DNA from: Hydrogenivirga caldilitoris
Lineage (GTDB): Bacteria > Aquificota > Aquificia > Aquificales > Aquificaceae
Assembly: GCF_003664005.1 (NCBI RefSeq)
Contig: NZ_RCCJ01000001.1
Span: 930,001-994,000, forward strand
Length of the DNA: 64,000 nt
Reading direction: 5' to 3'
Position 1 is the first letter of the stretch; each line of letters starts with the position of its first letter. Positions 28,988 through 36,961 of this stretch are shown here, piece by piece. Under the pieces are notes generated by a model that saw only the letters and a list, made by a program, of their open reading frames with translations, ran no database searches and was not told where the DNA came from. The position numbers and the translations under genes are program-made.

Positions 28988-30211
28988 ATGGCAAGTTTAA
29001 GAGAAACTCTTGAGAAGCTCGCCTCTTTAAGGTCCGAGAGCGCTCTGGTAACGTCTCTTTATCTTCACCTGAGACCAGAGGAGAGGCAGGACAACAAGTA
29101 CCTGAGAATTTACAAAGATATGGTAAAGGAGAAAAAGGAAGAACTCTCAAAGAGGAACCTCTCTAAAGGGCTTTTTGACTCCCTTGAGAGGGATTTTGAG
29201 ACGATAGGTGAATTTCTATCTGAACCGAAGAACTTAGATGGGTGCAGGGGCATAGCTATCTTCTCCTGTTCGGCAGAGAATATCTTTGAGGTGGTAAAGC
29301 TACCTTACGTATATAGGAACAGACTTATGGTAGCTCCCGACCCTCTTATAAGAGAGATAGCCGCCATAGACGAGGAGTTCGGAAAGGTGGCTGTCCTCCT
29401 GTTGGACAGAAAGCATGTTAGGTACTTCCTCATGGATATAGAGGAAACGACAGAGAAGGTAGATTTCCTTGAGCCGCTTGCTACCAGGGCACACAGATTC
29501 CATAGCGGGGGTGCTGCCTTAAAAGGTGCACAGGGAACATTTCAGCTCAGGATGCCATCCAGAGGAGCAGCTCCAAATATGGTTCAACACTCTTACGGCG
29601 AGTGGCGTTTTCACATGAGGATAAGGGAGGAGTGGCACAGGGTTCTCAAGCTTGCTGCAGATGCAGCCTTTGAAGACTGGAAAGAGAGCAAGTTTGACAG
29701 GCTTGTCATCGGAGGCTTCCTTGAAAATGGTATCAGGGAGATAGAAAACCACCTTCACAGGTACCTTAAGGAGAGACTGTTGGGGTACATAGAGGTGAAC
29801 ACCTCCGAGGCTAAACCTACGGAGGTCAGAGAGAAGGTTCTCAATCTGCTATGGGAAAAGGACAGAGAAGAGGAAAGGAAGCTGATATCTGAGCTTGAGG
29901 AACTTATTGGGAAGGGTCTCGCCGTAAACGGCACCTCTAAAGTTCTTGATATGCTCGCCGTTGGCAATGTAAGGACCATCCTGGTTCCTGAGAACTTTGA
30001 AAAACCCGGGTATCTATGTCCGGAAACCCACCTAGTATCTCTGAAACCGGAGTGCCCCCTTGAAGGGGAAAAACCTGTTGAGATAGGGGACATAGTTGAT
30101 GAGGTTATAGAAGAGGCACTTGACCAGAAGGCAACCGTTGAGATAGTCGTAAACGAGGAGTTACAGAGGAAGATTGATGGGCTCGCTGCCTTTCTGAGAT
30201 TTAGCCTATGA
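28988..30211 (+). CDS. Bacterial eRF1-like (baeRF family) protein
   Basis: The 407-residue protein has the three-part layout of bacterial/archaeal-type release-factor homologues: an N-terminal region (about 1-125), a central domain (about 126-270; KVAVLLLDRKHVRYFLMDIE) and a C-terminal L7Ae/ribonuclease-like fold (about 270-400; KVLDMLAVGNVRTILVPENF). A Gly-rich segment at 175-190 (HSGGAALKGAQG) stands where eRF1 family members have a catalytic or GGQ-type loop, but no GGQ is present. A role in ribosome rescue or stalled-complex processing is inferred from the family. It overlaps the NYN gene by 4 bases. Shine-Dalgarno AAGGAGG is 6 bases upstream. Confidence 0.8.
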   Translation: MASLRETLEKLASLRSESALVTSLYLHLRPEERQDNKYLRIYKDMVKEKKEELSKRNLSKGLFDSLERDFETIGEFLSEPKNLDGCRGIAIFSCSAENIFEVVKLPYVYRNRLMVAPDPLIREIAAIDEEFGKVAVLLLDRKHVRYFLMDIEETTEKVDFLEPLATRAHRFHSGGAALKGAQGTFQLRMPSRGAAPNMVQHSYGEWRFHMRIREEWHRVLKLAADAAFEDWKESKFDRLVIGGFLENGIREIENHLHRYLKERLLGYIEVNTSEAKPTEVREKVLNLLWEKDREEERKLISELEELIGKGLAVNGTSKVLDMLAVGNVRTILVPENFEKPGYLCPETHLVSLKPECPLEGEKPVEIGDIVDEVIEEALDQKATVEIVVNEELQRKIDGLAAFLRFSL

Positions 30212-30804
30212 ACGAAGAGAGGTTAATGATTTTCATTGATGGCTCTAACCTCTTTCACGGTATAAGGTATCTCAACATCAAGATTGACTACGGAAGGCTT
30301 ATTGAGTTTTTGAGGGAAAGCAGAAGGCTTGTGAGGACGTACTTTTATACTGCAGTTCCTCAGGACAGGGACGTTAGAAAGGGGACTCCCGAGTGGGAAA
30401 GTCTCGTTCGTCAGAAAAGATTTCTGGATGAGCTTGCCCTCTCAGGTATAAAGGTTAAGCTTGCAAAGTTGAGAAAACTACCCTCAGGTGAGTTTGTAGA
30501 AAAGGAAGTTGACATAATGCTCGCCACGGACATGCTCTCCTTGGCTTATCAGGATGCTTATGACACTGCCATACTTGTGAGCGGAGACAGCGACTTCATA
30601 TATACAGTTGAAGATATACAGAGAATAGGGAAAAGGGTTGAGAACGCAACCTTTAAAAAGACGAGCTCCTATAACCTCAGAAAAGCCTGTGACAGGTTCA
30701 TACTCCTTGACGATTTCCTTGATAGGTTCACTTATGAGGAGAAACCTGCACTGTACGAAGAGGTTGGTTTCTGGGCAAAGATAAAGAGCCTTTGGAAGAG
30801 ATGA
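30208..30804 (+). CDS. NYN-domain (LabA-like) putative RNase
   Basis: PIN-like nuclease fold. The acidic residues that bind metal are present: IFIDGSNLFHG, KEVDIMLATDML and LVSGDSDFIYTVE. Family members cleave RNA. The 198 residues include a short C-terminal extension (about 165-198). ATGA overlaps on both sides tie it to the eRF1-like gene and rdgB. Confidence 0.88.
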   Translation: MNEERLMIFIDGSNLFHGIRYLNIKIDYGRLIEFLRESRRLVRTYFYTAVPQDRDVRKGTPEWESLVRQKRFLDELALSGIKVKLAKLRKLPSGEFVEKEVDIMLATDMLSLAYQDAYDTAILVSGDSDFIYTVEDIQRIGKRVENATFKKTSSYNLRKACDRFILLDDFLDRFTYEEKPALYEEVGFWAKIKSLWKR

Positions 30805-31403
30805 AGCTTCTTGTTGCAACTACAAACCCAGGTAAACTCAAGGAAATAAAGAGGATACTGGAACCCATAGGTCTTGAAGTGGTTGAGCCTACGGAGAATA
30901 TAGAGGTGGAGGAAACAGGAACTACGTTCCTTGAGAACGCCTACCTTAAGGCAAATGCTTACTATGATAAGTTCAAGCTTCCCACCCTTGCCGATGACTC
31001 TGGTCTCGTTGTTGACGCTCTTGGAGGTTATCCAGGGGTTTACTCAAGCAGATTCCATGAAATAGAGTTTGGGGGTAAAGAACCAATCATAGGAAGCAGG
31101 GACGAGACAAATATAAGGAAACTCCTCAGACTTATGAAGGGAAGAGAAGACAGAAGTGCAAGATTCGTTGCCTTTGTGGTTCTTTACTTCAACGGCAAGG
31201 GATTCTTTGCAGAGGGCGAATGTAAGGGAACGATAACCGAAAGTCCAAGGGGGCAGGGTGGTTTTGGGTATGACCCCATCTTTAAACCGGAAGGTTTCAA
31301 GAAAACGATGGCTGAGCTCTCCCCCGCAGAGAAAGATGCAGTTTCCCACCGAGGGAAGGCTTTGAGGAATATGTCAGAGCTCCTGTCCAAGTGTAAGCTG
31401 TAG
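30801..31403 (+). CDS. rdgB: XTP/dITP pyrophosphatase
   Basis: House-cleaning enzyme that hydrolyses non-canonical purine nucleoside triphosphates. Motifs: LLVATTNPGKLKEIKRIL at the start, ADDSGLVVDAL, and SPRGQGGFGYDPIF followed by SHRGKAL. Length from the ATG at 30801 is 200 residues. That ATG overlaps the NYN stop (ATGA) and is preferred over an upstream TTG. Confidence 0.95.
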   Translation: MKLLVATTNPGKLKEIKRILEPIGLEVVEPTENIEVEETGTTFLENAYLKANAYYDKFKLPTLADDSGLVVDALGGYPGVYSSRFHEIEFGGKEPIIGSRDETNIRKLLRLMKGREDRSARFVAFVVLYFNGKGFFAEGECKGTITESPRGQGGFGYDPIFKPEGFKKTMAELSPAEKDAVSHRGKALRNMSELLSKCKL

Positions 31404-32617
31404 TGAGTGTGAAAAGAAAGATAAAAACTCTGGAAGCTTTAAGAAGCACTTTAAATGTCTGGGAGGTGATAGCTGTCAACAGGTATAAGAAGTACAGCTC
31501 TGTTGTTGGCGCTCAACTTCCTTACTTTCTGAGACTCCAGGAAGTTCTTGAACATCTTTACTCTCTTTACTCAGGAGTAAGGATAGACCTGCTGGAGTTA
31601 AGGGAGGAGAAGAATGTTGATGTACTTGTCCTTACTTCAGACAGGGGTTATATAGGAGATTTTGTTACAAGAACGCTTAAGACCCTGAAAAGCTTCATTG
31701 AATCTAAGAAAGACAAGAATATAAATCTCTTTCTTGCCGGCAAGAAGGGAGCCACCAGCAGGTTACTTGATACAGGGGCTGTTGTTTTTGAAGGTGTTCT
31801 CACAAAGGATATAGATTGGGATGCAGTCGGAAATATAAAGAGTGTCTTGGTAGAAAGGTTCAGGAAAGGTTTCAGCGATGCCTGCTATGTAATATTCCAG
31901 AGACCCGAGGTTGAGCTGGGGGAGTTGATAGAAATTGAGGAAAGAGAGAGGAGGGAAGCACTGCTTGAGGAAAGCCCTTTCTTTTATCCAAAGTTTGAGG
32001 AGGTTTTCAAAGTGAAACCCATGCTTGCTGCGGAGAGAGGGAGATACAGGCCTGTAATCACCAGGTTTCTTCCCGCAGACGTAAGGAAGAGGTACTCCAA
32101 AGAGATCATTTTAAACATTGAAGCTCCTGAAGAAGCGTTCATAGATGGACTCCTAAGGCTTTATATCAGTTTTTTTATAAAGGAGGTATTCCTTGAGCAT
32201 TTCACATCCATAAACTTTGCAAGGTACAGAACTATATCAAGGATACTTGAGAATATAGATAGGAAATTAAACACTTACAGGTTTGTGCTGAATAAACTCA
32301 GGCAGGAGAAGATAACAAAAGAGATAGAAGATATAGTATTTGCCTTCTTGGCTACCGAAGAGAAAAAGCTGAAAAGCCTCTTTGAGAGGGGGTATATCTT
32401 GGAGATAGACGTAAAGGCTGAGGACACGAGAGGGAGAGAACTCAAGGAAAGGTTGGAAAAGCTTGGCTTCCCGATAAGGGAGGTCCGTAAGAGGGTCCTT
32501 ATAGGTGGTTTTAGGCTTTTAAGAGAGGGGGAAGCTATAGATTTATCCGTTGAAGGGGTGTTCAATTTACTGAGAGGCAGCATCAAACGCCGTATATTGA
32601 GAGGCAAGGACTGGTAG
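31403..32617 (+). CDS. F1-ATPase gamma-like protein fused to a delta C-terminal-like domain
   Basis: The N-terminal helix (VKRKIKTLEALRSTLNVWEV), a Rossmann-like part (VDVLVLTSDRGYIGDFV) and the long C-terminal helix (RKLNTYRFVLNKLRQEKITK, then EIEDIV) follow the order and spacing of the F-type gamma subunit. The last ~75 residues (LEIDVKAEDTRGRELKERLE, then VRKRVLIGGFRLLREGEAID) look like the C-terminal domain of the delta/OSCP subunit (pattern GGxxxRxGxxxID-S). A gamma-plus-delta fusion of 404 residues is not a standard architecture. The GTG start overlaps the rdgB stop by one base. Whether it is the main or an extra subunit is unknown; no other ATPase genes are in the window. Confidence 0.72.
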   Translation: MSVKRKIKTLEALRSTLNVWEVIAVNRYKKYSSVVGAQLPYFLRLQEVLEHLYSLYSGVRIDLLELREEKNVDVLVLTSDRGYIGDFVTRTLKTLKSFIESKKDKNINLFLAGKKGATSRLLDTGAVVFEGVLTKDIDWDAVGNIKSVLVERFRKGFSDACYVIFQRPEVELGELIEIEERERREALLEESPFFYPKFEEVFKVKPMLAAERGRYRPVITRFLPADVRKRYSKEIILNIEAPEEAFIDGLLRLYISFFIKEVFLEHFTSINFARYRTISRILENIDRKLNTYRFVLNKLRQEKITKEIEDIVFAFLATEEKKLKSLFERGYILEIDVKAEDTRGRELKERLEKLGFPIREVRKRVLIGGFRLLREGEAIDLSVEGVFNLLRGSIKRRILRGKDW

Positions 32618-32620
32618 CCG

Positions 32621-32652
32621 GCAGTCAGAGGTTCAAATCTCACCAGCCCACA
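32621..32652 (+). other. tRNA 3'-end-like relic
   Basis: Immediately after the gamma-like gene the sequence contains AGGTTCAAATCTC followed by ACCAGCCCACA, which resembles a T-loop and acceptor end of a tRNA. T-stem pairing is poor and no matching 5' half is present upstream (that space is coding). It is not a functional tRNA gene. It could be the remains of a tRNA 3' end left by an integration event, or chance. Confidence 0.25.
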
Positions 32653-32666
32653 GTAAACTAATTTAT

Positions 32667-33848
32667 GTGTTAAAACTTCTAACTTTACTCTTCCTCATAA
32701 GCTCTGTTTCCTATATAGACAGGATAAACATAGCCGTTGCGGGTAAGGGACTCATGGAGGAGTACGGGATAGACCCGGTAAGGATGGGGGTTCTCTTCTC
32801 CTCCTTCGTCCTGGGATACGCCCTCTTTCAACTGCCCGGCGGAGCTTTCGCCGACAGGTTCGGAGGTAAACTCACCCTCTTTGTAGCCCTAATATGGTGG
32901 TCGGTTTTTACCGCCCTTACGGGTGTGGCAGGTGATATAGCCCTTTCCCTCGGATTTTCCGTCCTGCCCTTTCTCGTTCTCGTCAGGTTTCTCGTAGGTG
33001 CTGGTGAAGCGGCAGCCTTCCCCTCCTACAACAGGATAGTAGCCTCGGAGCTTCCGGAGGACAAGAAAGGCTTGGGAATGGGTATCTCAATAGGCGGTAT
33101 AGGTGTGGGCGCCGCTCTGACACCTCCCTTTGTGGTCCTGGTAATGGAGAGCCTCGGCTGGAGGTGGGCTTTCTACCTCTCCGCTCTCCTCGGAATTCTG
33201 CTCGCTTTCCTGTGGTGGGTTTCGGTGAGTGAGAAAGGAAGTAAGAAGATTGAAGAGAGAGGCAACTTCCTGCAGGTTTTGAAAAGGAAGGAGGTCTGGT
33301 TCCTCACACTGAGTTACTCCACCTTCGGGTACATCGTTTACGTTTACTACTCCTGGTTCTTCCTCTACCTTAACGAGGTGAGGGGTATAAACCTGAAGGA
33401 AAGTGCACTCCTGAGCATGCTTCCCTTCGTATCTCTAACGGCAGGGTCTTTTATCGGTGGATATATGAGCGACAGGTTGAGGGAGAGGTTCGGGCTAAAC
33501 GTCGGAAGAGTTCTCGTGGTGGTGTCAGGTATGAGCCTTGCAGGGTTTTTCATTCTTCTCGGAGGGGCTTCTGAGGGTAACCTGACTGCCGTTTTCAACC
33601 TTTCCGCCGGAGCCTTCTTCCTCTTCCTATCCCTCGGAGCCTACTGGGCTCTTCCCATAGAGTTTTCCAATCCCAACGCAGGGAAGATATCGGGGATAAT
33701 GAACACAGGGGCGAACCTGGGCGGGACCATATCTCCCACCCTTACACCCCTGATAGCTCAGTCCTTCGGCTGGCAGAACGCCATAAACTTCTCAGCCTTA
33801 ATGGCTTTCCTTGGAGCCCTTCTCATATTAGGATGCTGGAAGAGATAG
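32667..33848 (+). CDS. MFS transporter (ACS-type organic anion permease)
   Basis: Twelve hydrophobic segments in 393 residues. The N-terminal SYIDRINIAVAGKGLMEEYG, the loop 2-3 motif GGAFADRFGGK and LVRFLVGAGEAAAFPSYNRI are typical of the anion:cation symporter group (hexuronate, tartrate, phthalate and related). The substrate cannot be told. The GTG start is 49 bases after the gamma-like gene. It converges on the GAFWLP-repeat gene with a 1-base gap. Confidence 0.88.
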   Translation: MLKLLTLLFLISSVSYIDRINIAVAGKGLMEEYGIDPVRMGVLFSSFVLGYALFQLPGGAFADRFGGKLTLFVALIWWSVFTALTGVAGDIALSLGFSVLPFLVLVRFLVGAGEAAAFPSYNRIVASELPEDKKGLGMGISIGGIGVGAALTPPFVVLVMESLGWRWAFYLSALLGILLAFLWWVSVSEKGSKKIEERGNFLQVLKRKEVWFLTLSYSTFGYIVYVYYSWFFLYLNEVRGINLKESALLSMLPFVSLTAGSFIGGYMSDRLRERFGLNVGRVLVVVSGMSLAGFFILLGGASEGNLTAVFNLSAGAFFLFLSLGAYWALPIEFSNPNAGKISGIMNTGANLGGTISPTLTPLIAQSFGWQNAINFSALMAFLGALLILGCWKR

Positions 33849-33849
33849 C

Positions 33850-34104
33850 TCAGAGGGGAAGCCAGAAAGCGCCTTCCCCGGAGTATCTTTTACCCTTTAC
33901 CTCAAAGTCGGTATCTTCCCTTTCTTTCTCTCCTGGAAGCCAGAAGGCTCCTTCACCTTTATATTCGTAGGCAGGAATATCTTTCACGCATTCCCTCTTT
34001 ATATCTCCAGGAAGCCAGAAGGCACCCTCTCCGTGATAGGGGTCCCTCTCAACGGCAAGAACCACACCAGCTCCAGCAAGCAATGCAAATACAAAACCTT
34101 TCAT
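33850..34104 (-). CDS. Small secreted GAFWLP-repeat protein
   Basis: Not recognised. The 84 residues comprise a signal peptide (MKGFVFALLAGAGVVLA) and a mature part with three copies of YxGEGAFWLP (residues 23-32, 48-57, 74-83), spaced 25-26 residues apart. The linkers between copies are charged. Start at 34104 has GGAGGT seven bases upstream; a longer reading frame lacks a Shine-Dalgarno. A Fur-type box lies 29 bases upstream. It has its own promoter region but sits at the end of the hydrogenase operon. Confidence 0.78.
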   Translation of the reverse strand: MKGFVFALLAGAGVVLAVERDPYHGEGAFWLPGDIKRECVKDIPAYEYKGEGAFWLPGEKEREDTDFEVKGKRYSGEGAFWLPL

Positions 34105-34132
34105 CTTTCTAACCTCCATAATAATTTTTAAC

Positions 34133-34147
34133 TGATAATAATTTTCA
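34133..34147. promoter_or_regulatory. Fur/PerR-type 7-1-7 box
   Basis: TGATAAT-A-ATTTTCA matches the 7-1-7 Fur-family consensus (TGATAATnATTATCA) with one mismatch. It is upstream of the GAFWLP-repeat gene in an AT-rich promoter region. Iron, zinc or peroxide control is implied; which Fur paralogue is unknown. Confidence 0.6.
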
Positions 34148-34208
34148 ACCAAGAAGGGGTATTATTTCTATGAGGACTGTCACAAAACTTGAAAAACTTG
34201 ACAACAGG

Positions 34209-34499
34209 TTAAGGAAGGTAGATAACTACGTCCCCCTTCCCGTTCAGCTTAGCCTGACATGCGAGCCTTTCGTTTTCCTCAAGTCCTTTCTCCTCTATGG
34301 TTTCAGCCTCTTCAAACTCCGGCGGATAGAGGTTCTCCATACCCTCAAGGACTATGACCTTACAGGAGGTGCACTGCCCGTGCCCGCCACAGGCACTATC
34401 AAGTTCGTAGCCGTGCCTGTACAGCACATCCATGATGCTCTGGTTTTCTATACCCTCAAATTCCTGACTGCCGAGGTTCAGAACCCTCACCTTGGGCAA
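34209..34499 (-). CDS. 2Fe-2S ferredoxin of the hydrogenase operon
   Basis: Plant-type ferredoxin fold. The cluster ligands are in SACGGHGQCTSC (C-x5-C-x2-C) with a fourth cysteine in ERLACQAKL. Length (96) is normal. Its start lies inside the previous gene (44-base overlap). As the last member of the hup block, it may carry electrons for cluster or hydrogenase biogenesis, or accept electrons; this is inference. Confidence 0.9.
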   Translation of the reverse strand: MPKVRVLNLGSQEFEGIENQSIMDVLYRHGYELDSACGGHGQCTSCKVIVLEGMENLYPPEFEEAETIEEKGLEENERLACQAKLNGKGDVVIYLP

Positions 34500-34866
34500 G
34501 CCTCTTTACCTCCTTCAGCCTTTCCTCCAGAACCCTCACCGCTTCCTCAATGTCCTCCCTCTGAGAGGCTGCGAGCCTCGGAAAGTCGGTTATCTCTATC
34601 GTTTCAAGAACAGGTTTCTTATCCCTGTCGTAAATTATCCCTATCCACACCCCGTATATCCCCGTCTCCTTCCACTCGGCGGGCTGGGTTTTAGACTCGT
34701 AATATATCCTGACCTGACCCTCTCCGAGGGTGTCAAGTATTGCTTCCCTATCTTCAGGAGTTATGGGAACCTTGTTTATGTAAATAGTATGGGTCTCTCC
34801 CTTCTCAAGGAAGTCTTTCAGAGCCTGTAAAATTTCCGTTAGTATGGGGACGGCATTCATCAGCAT
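34456..34866 (-). CDS. HupH/HyaF-like hydrogenase maturation protein
   Basis: Likely helps mature the small subunit (HyaF/HupH family). The diagnostic region is GIYGVWIGIIYDRDKKPVLE followed by TIEITDFPRLAASQREDIEE. At 136 residues it is much shorter than HupH of proteobacteria and corresponds to one repeat of the HupH C-terminal domain. It overlaps the HupG-like gene by 7 bases. Confidence 0.8.
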   Translation of the reverse strand: MLMNAVPILTEILQALKDFLEKGETHTIYINKVPITPEDREAILDTLGEGQVRIYYESKTQPAEWKETGIYGVWIGIIYDRDKKPVLETIEITDFPRLAASQREDIEEAVRVLEERLKEVKRLAQGEGSEPRQSGI

Positions 34867-35198
34867 AGGAGCTCTCCCACGGCGGAGGTGTATTCAGCCC
34901 AGCTCTTTATACCTTCCAGCTTTTTCACCGGTTTTCCTTCCCTGATAACAAGCACCACCGGAGCAAAGAGGACGCCGAGCTCCTTCAAAAGTTCTTTAGC
35001 ATCACCGATATCAACGACGTAAAACTCAAGGTCTGGAAAACTCCGGGCAAGCTCCGGGAAGACCACATCAACGTCAAATATCTCCTTTATCTTCTCCCTG
35101 TCCTTCTCCGAGCGGACGTAGAGAACAAAGTTCCTTTTCTCCGTTATAAGCTTTCCGAGCTCATCCGCCGATAGCCTTTTCAACTCCTCAAGCCTCAC
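34860..35198 (-). CDS. HupG/HyaE-like thioredoxin-fold hydrogenase chaperone
   Basis: The 112 residues have thioredoxin-fold spacing (NFVLYVRSEKDREKI, FYVVDIGDAKELLKELG, APVVLVIREGK) but no CxxC. This matches HyaE/HupG chaperones that bind the Tat signal and small subunit of uptake hydrogenases. It overlaps hupD by 11 bases. Confidence 0.78.
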   Translation of the reverse strand: MRLEELKRLSADELGKLITEKRNFVLYVRSEKDREKIKEIFDVDVVFPELARSFPDLEFYVVDIGDAKELLKELGVLFAPVVLVIREGKPVKKLEGIKSWAEYTSAVGELLC

Positions 35199-35679
35199 CG
35201 AGGACCTCCTTCTCCTTCACCTCAACACCCCACTCCTTCAACTGTTCTAAGGCTCTCTCTATCAGTTCCGGTATCTTCTCCTCCACCTCCGGTGTTAGCT
35301 CCGTGCTGAGTTCAAAACTCTTGGGCTCTATTCCCATAACAACTATCTCGGGAATTGGCTTTCCCATCACCTCCATCAGTGCGAGAACCTCCTGAAATCC
35401 TATCTCGTGCATGGAGACCTTCCTTCTGAAGTAGCTCTTCACCTCTTCTCCTTTAATGACGTAAAGGGTCCCGGGGGGCTTCCCTCCGGATACGGCGTCA
35501 AGAACTAAGAGCTTGCTTACTCCTTCAAGGTGGTAAAGGAGGTCTATCCCGAGGGTCCCCCCGTCCATGAGCCGAACCTCCTCGGGGAACTCATACAGCT
35601 CTCCCAACCTCTCTAAAGCCCTTACCCCGAGACCCTCATCGCTCAGGAGTATGTTCCCGATGCCGAGAACGGTAATCAT
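35188..35679 (-). CDS. hupD: Hydrogenase maturation endopeptidase
   Basis: Cleaves the C-terminal extension of the NiFe large subunit after nickel insertion. The start LGIGNILLSDEGLGVRALE contains the nickel-sensing Glu (DEG). The Asp in LVLDAVSGG and the His in SMHEIGFQ complete the metal site. Length (163) is normal. It sits between hupE and the HupG-like gene, overlapping both. Confidence 0.93.
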   Translation of the reverse strand: MITVLGIGNILLSDEGLGVRALERLGELYEFPEEVRLMDGGTLGIDLLYHLEGVSKLLVLDAVSGGKPPGTLYVIKGEEVKSYFRRKVSMHEIGFQEVLALMEVMGKPIPEIVVMGIEPKSFELSTELTPEVEEKIPELIERALEQLKEWGVEVKEKEVLGEA

Positions 35680-36227
35680 ATCAGGGCAACCGCGAGGGCA
35701 AGAAGTGCCGCACCGGCGAGTTTCACATACCTTTCCCTCATGAGGCTTCCGACAGCCATACCAGAGAGGTGTAGCATCGTTGTTGAGAGAAGTAACCCGA
35801 GCACGTAGAGGGCAGGGCTATGCAGAGCCGGTGCCTCAAGTCCGTGGAGATTTCCGTGGACAATTCCAGAAAGGGCTATCAGGGGTAAGGCTACACTAAG
35901 ACCGATTCTCTTTGTAAGGAGGAGCAGTCCCATAGCCACGATGGAAAGGAGGGCTCCTACCTCTCCGCCAGGAACGGGGACTCCCCCGAGACCTAAGAGC
36001 GTTCCTCCGAGCATAGAAGCTAAAAAGATGGAAACGGGGATTAAGGCTCTTATCCCAAGCAGGTAAGCCCCCCACAGACCGACGGCGACGGCAACGCTCA
36101 GGTGGTCAACACCGCTCAGAGGGTGAAGGAATCCCGAAGAGAAGGAGCCGCTTCCGTAGTGAACGTGTCCAGGGTGAGCCAGCGCCATCCCCGTGCTCAC
36201 GAACAGTGCAAATACAAACTTTCTCAT
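35676..36227 (-). CDS. hupE: HupE/UreJ-family membrane protein
   Basis: Probable nickel permease accompanying the hydrogenase. Signal peptide followed by about six hydrophobic helices. The conserved HPLSGVDHLSVAVAVGLWG motif (His and Asp for metal) is present, and HGNLHGLE is a second His-rich segment. Length (183) fits. It lies 13 bases downstream of hupC. Confidence 0.9.
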   Translation of the reverse strand: MRKFVFALFVSTGMALAHPGHVHYGSGSFSSGFLHPLSGVDHLSVAVAVGLWGAYLLGIRALIPVSIFLASMLGGTLLGLGGVPVPGGEVGALLSIVAMGLLLLTKRIGLSVALPLIALSGIVHGNLHGLEAPALHSPALYVLGLLLSTTMLHLSGMAVGSLMRERYVKLAGAALLALAVALI

Positions 36228-36240
36228 GACAGGACCTCCT

Positions 36241-36948
36241 TTACTTTATATCCTCAATATCCACTGGCTCTTTCTCAAAGACCTTGTAGCCGTTAAACAT
36301 TGAAGAGAGCTCCCCGTTCTTCTTTATAGCCTCCTCCCTCACGACGAAGTAAACGTGAAGCACCGCAAATATTATTATGAGCCAGGCGACCCAGTGATGC
36401 CACATGTGGGTGGGAAACTCTCCCCCGAGGAGCCATATTATCCATCCGAAGAGACCAGCCCAGAAGCCATTCGGATTGGACATACCGTACATGGCAAAAC
36501 CCGTAACTATCATGAAGAGTATGGCGAGGTAAACGAGGGGGTAAACCGTCCTTGCGCAGGCGTTCCTTATATACTCGTGCCCTTCGTCGTCCCTCATGAA
36601 GAGGAGGTATTTCAGGGTTATCTCCTTAATCCCTATCCAGTAATCTTTCCTCCAGACCGTAGGGAGGACGAGCCTGTCTCTCTTGCTGAAGATGGCTATT
36701 ATCAGGCGGAAGATAAAGCTCGCGAGGAGGACGTAGCCCGCTATGAAGTGAACTTTCCTGATTAGCCCCATCGTCAGCCCTTCCTCGTAAGCGTAGGTAG
36801 CCTCAACACCTGTCGGTCCGAGGAAGAAGGCTCTCCCTATGTAGAGCCCCGTTACGAAGAGAGTTATTATCGTGAGGAAGTTCACCCAGTGCCATATCCT
36901 GAGTCCGGGACTGAAGATGTATATCTTCTTAGCTTCCCTTACGTCCAT
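36241..36948 (-). CDS. hupC: NiFe-hydrogenase cytochrome b subunit
   Basis: Membrane anchor that takes electrons from the hydrogenase to the quinone pool. Four hydrophobic segments carry the haem-ligand histidines (RIWHWVNFL, RKVHFIAGYVL, HMWHHWVAWL, FAVLHVYFVV). Length (235) fits HyaC/HupC. It follows hupL by 13 bases. Confidence 0.93.
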   Translation of the reverse strand: MDVREAKKIYIFSPGLRIWHWVNFLTIITLFVTGLYIGRAFFLGPTGVEATYAYEEGLTMGLIRKVHFIAGYVLLASFIFRLIIAIFSKRDRLVLPTVWRKDYWIGIKEITLKYLLFMRDDEGHEYIRNACARTVYPLVYLAILFMIVTGFAMYGMSNPNGFWAGLFGWIIWLLGGEFPTHMWHHWVAWLIIIFAVLHVYFVVREEAIKKNGELSSMFNGYKVFEKEPVDIEDIK

Positions 36949-36961
36949 AGCTCACCTCCCA

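Noticed and set aside
32560-32652. Searched for a complete tRNA ending at the T-loop-like sequence
   Set aside because: No 5' acceptor strand complementary to GCCCAC upstream, and the region is the end of a coding sequence.
34170-34694. Long open frame (174 residues) on the plus strand opposite the ferredoxin and HupH-like genes
   Set aside because: Low-complexity Pro/Ser-rich translation; the minus-strand frames carry clear protein families. Antisense shadow.
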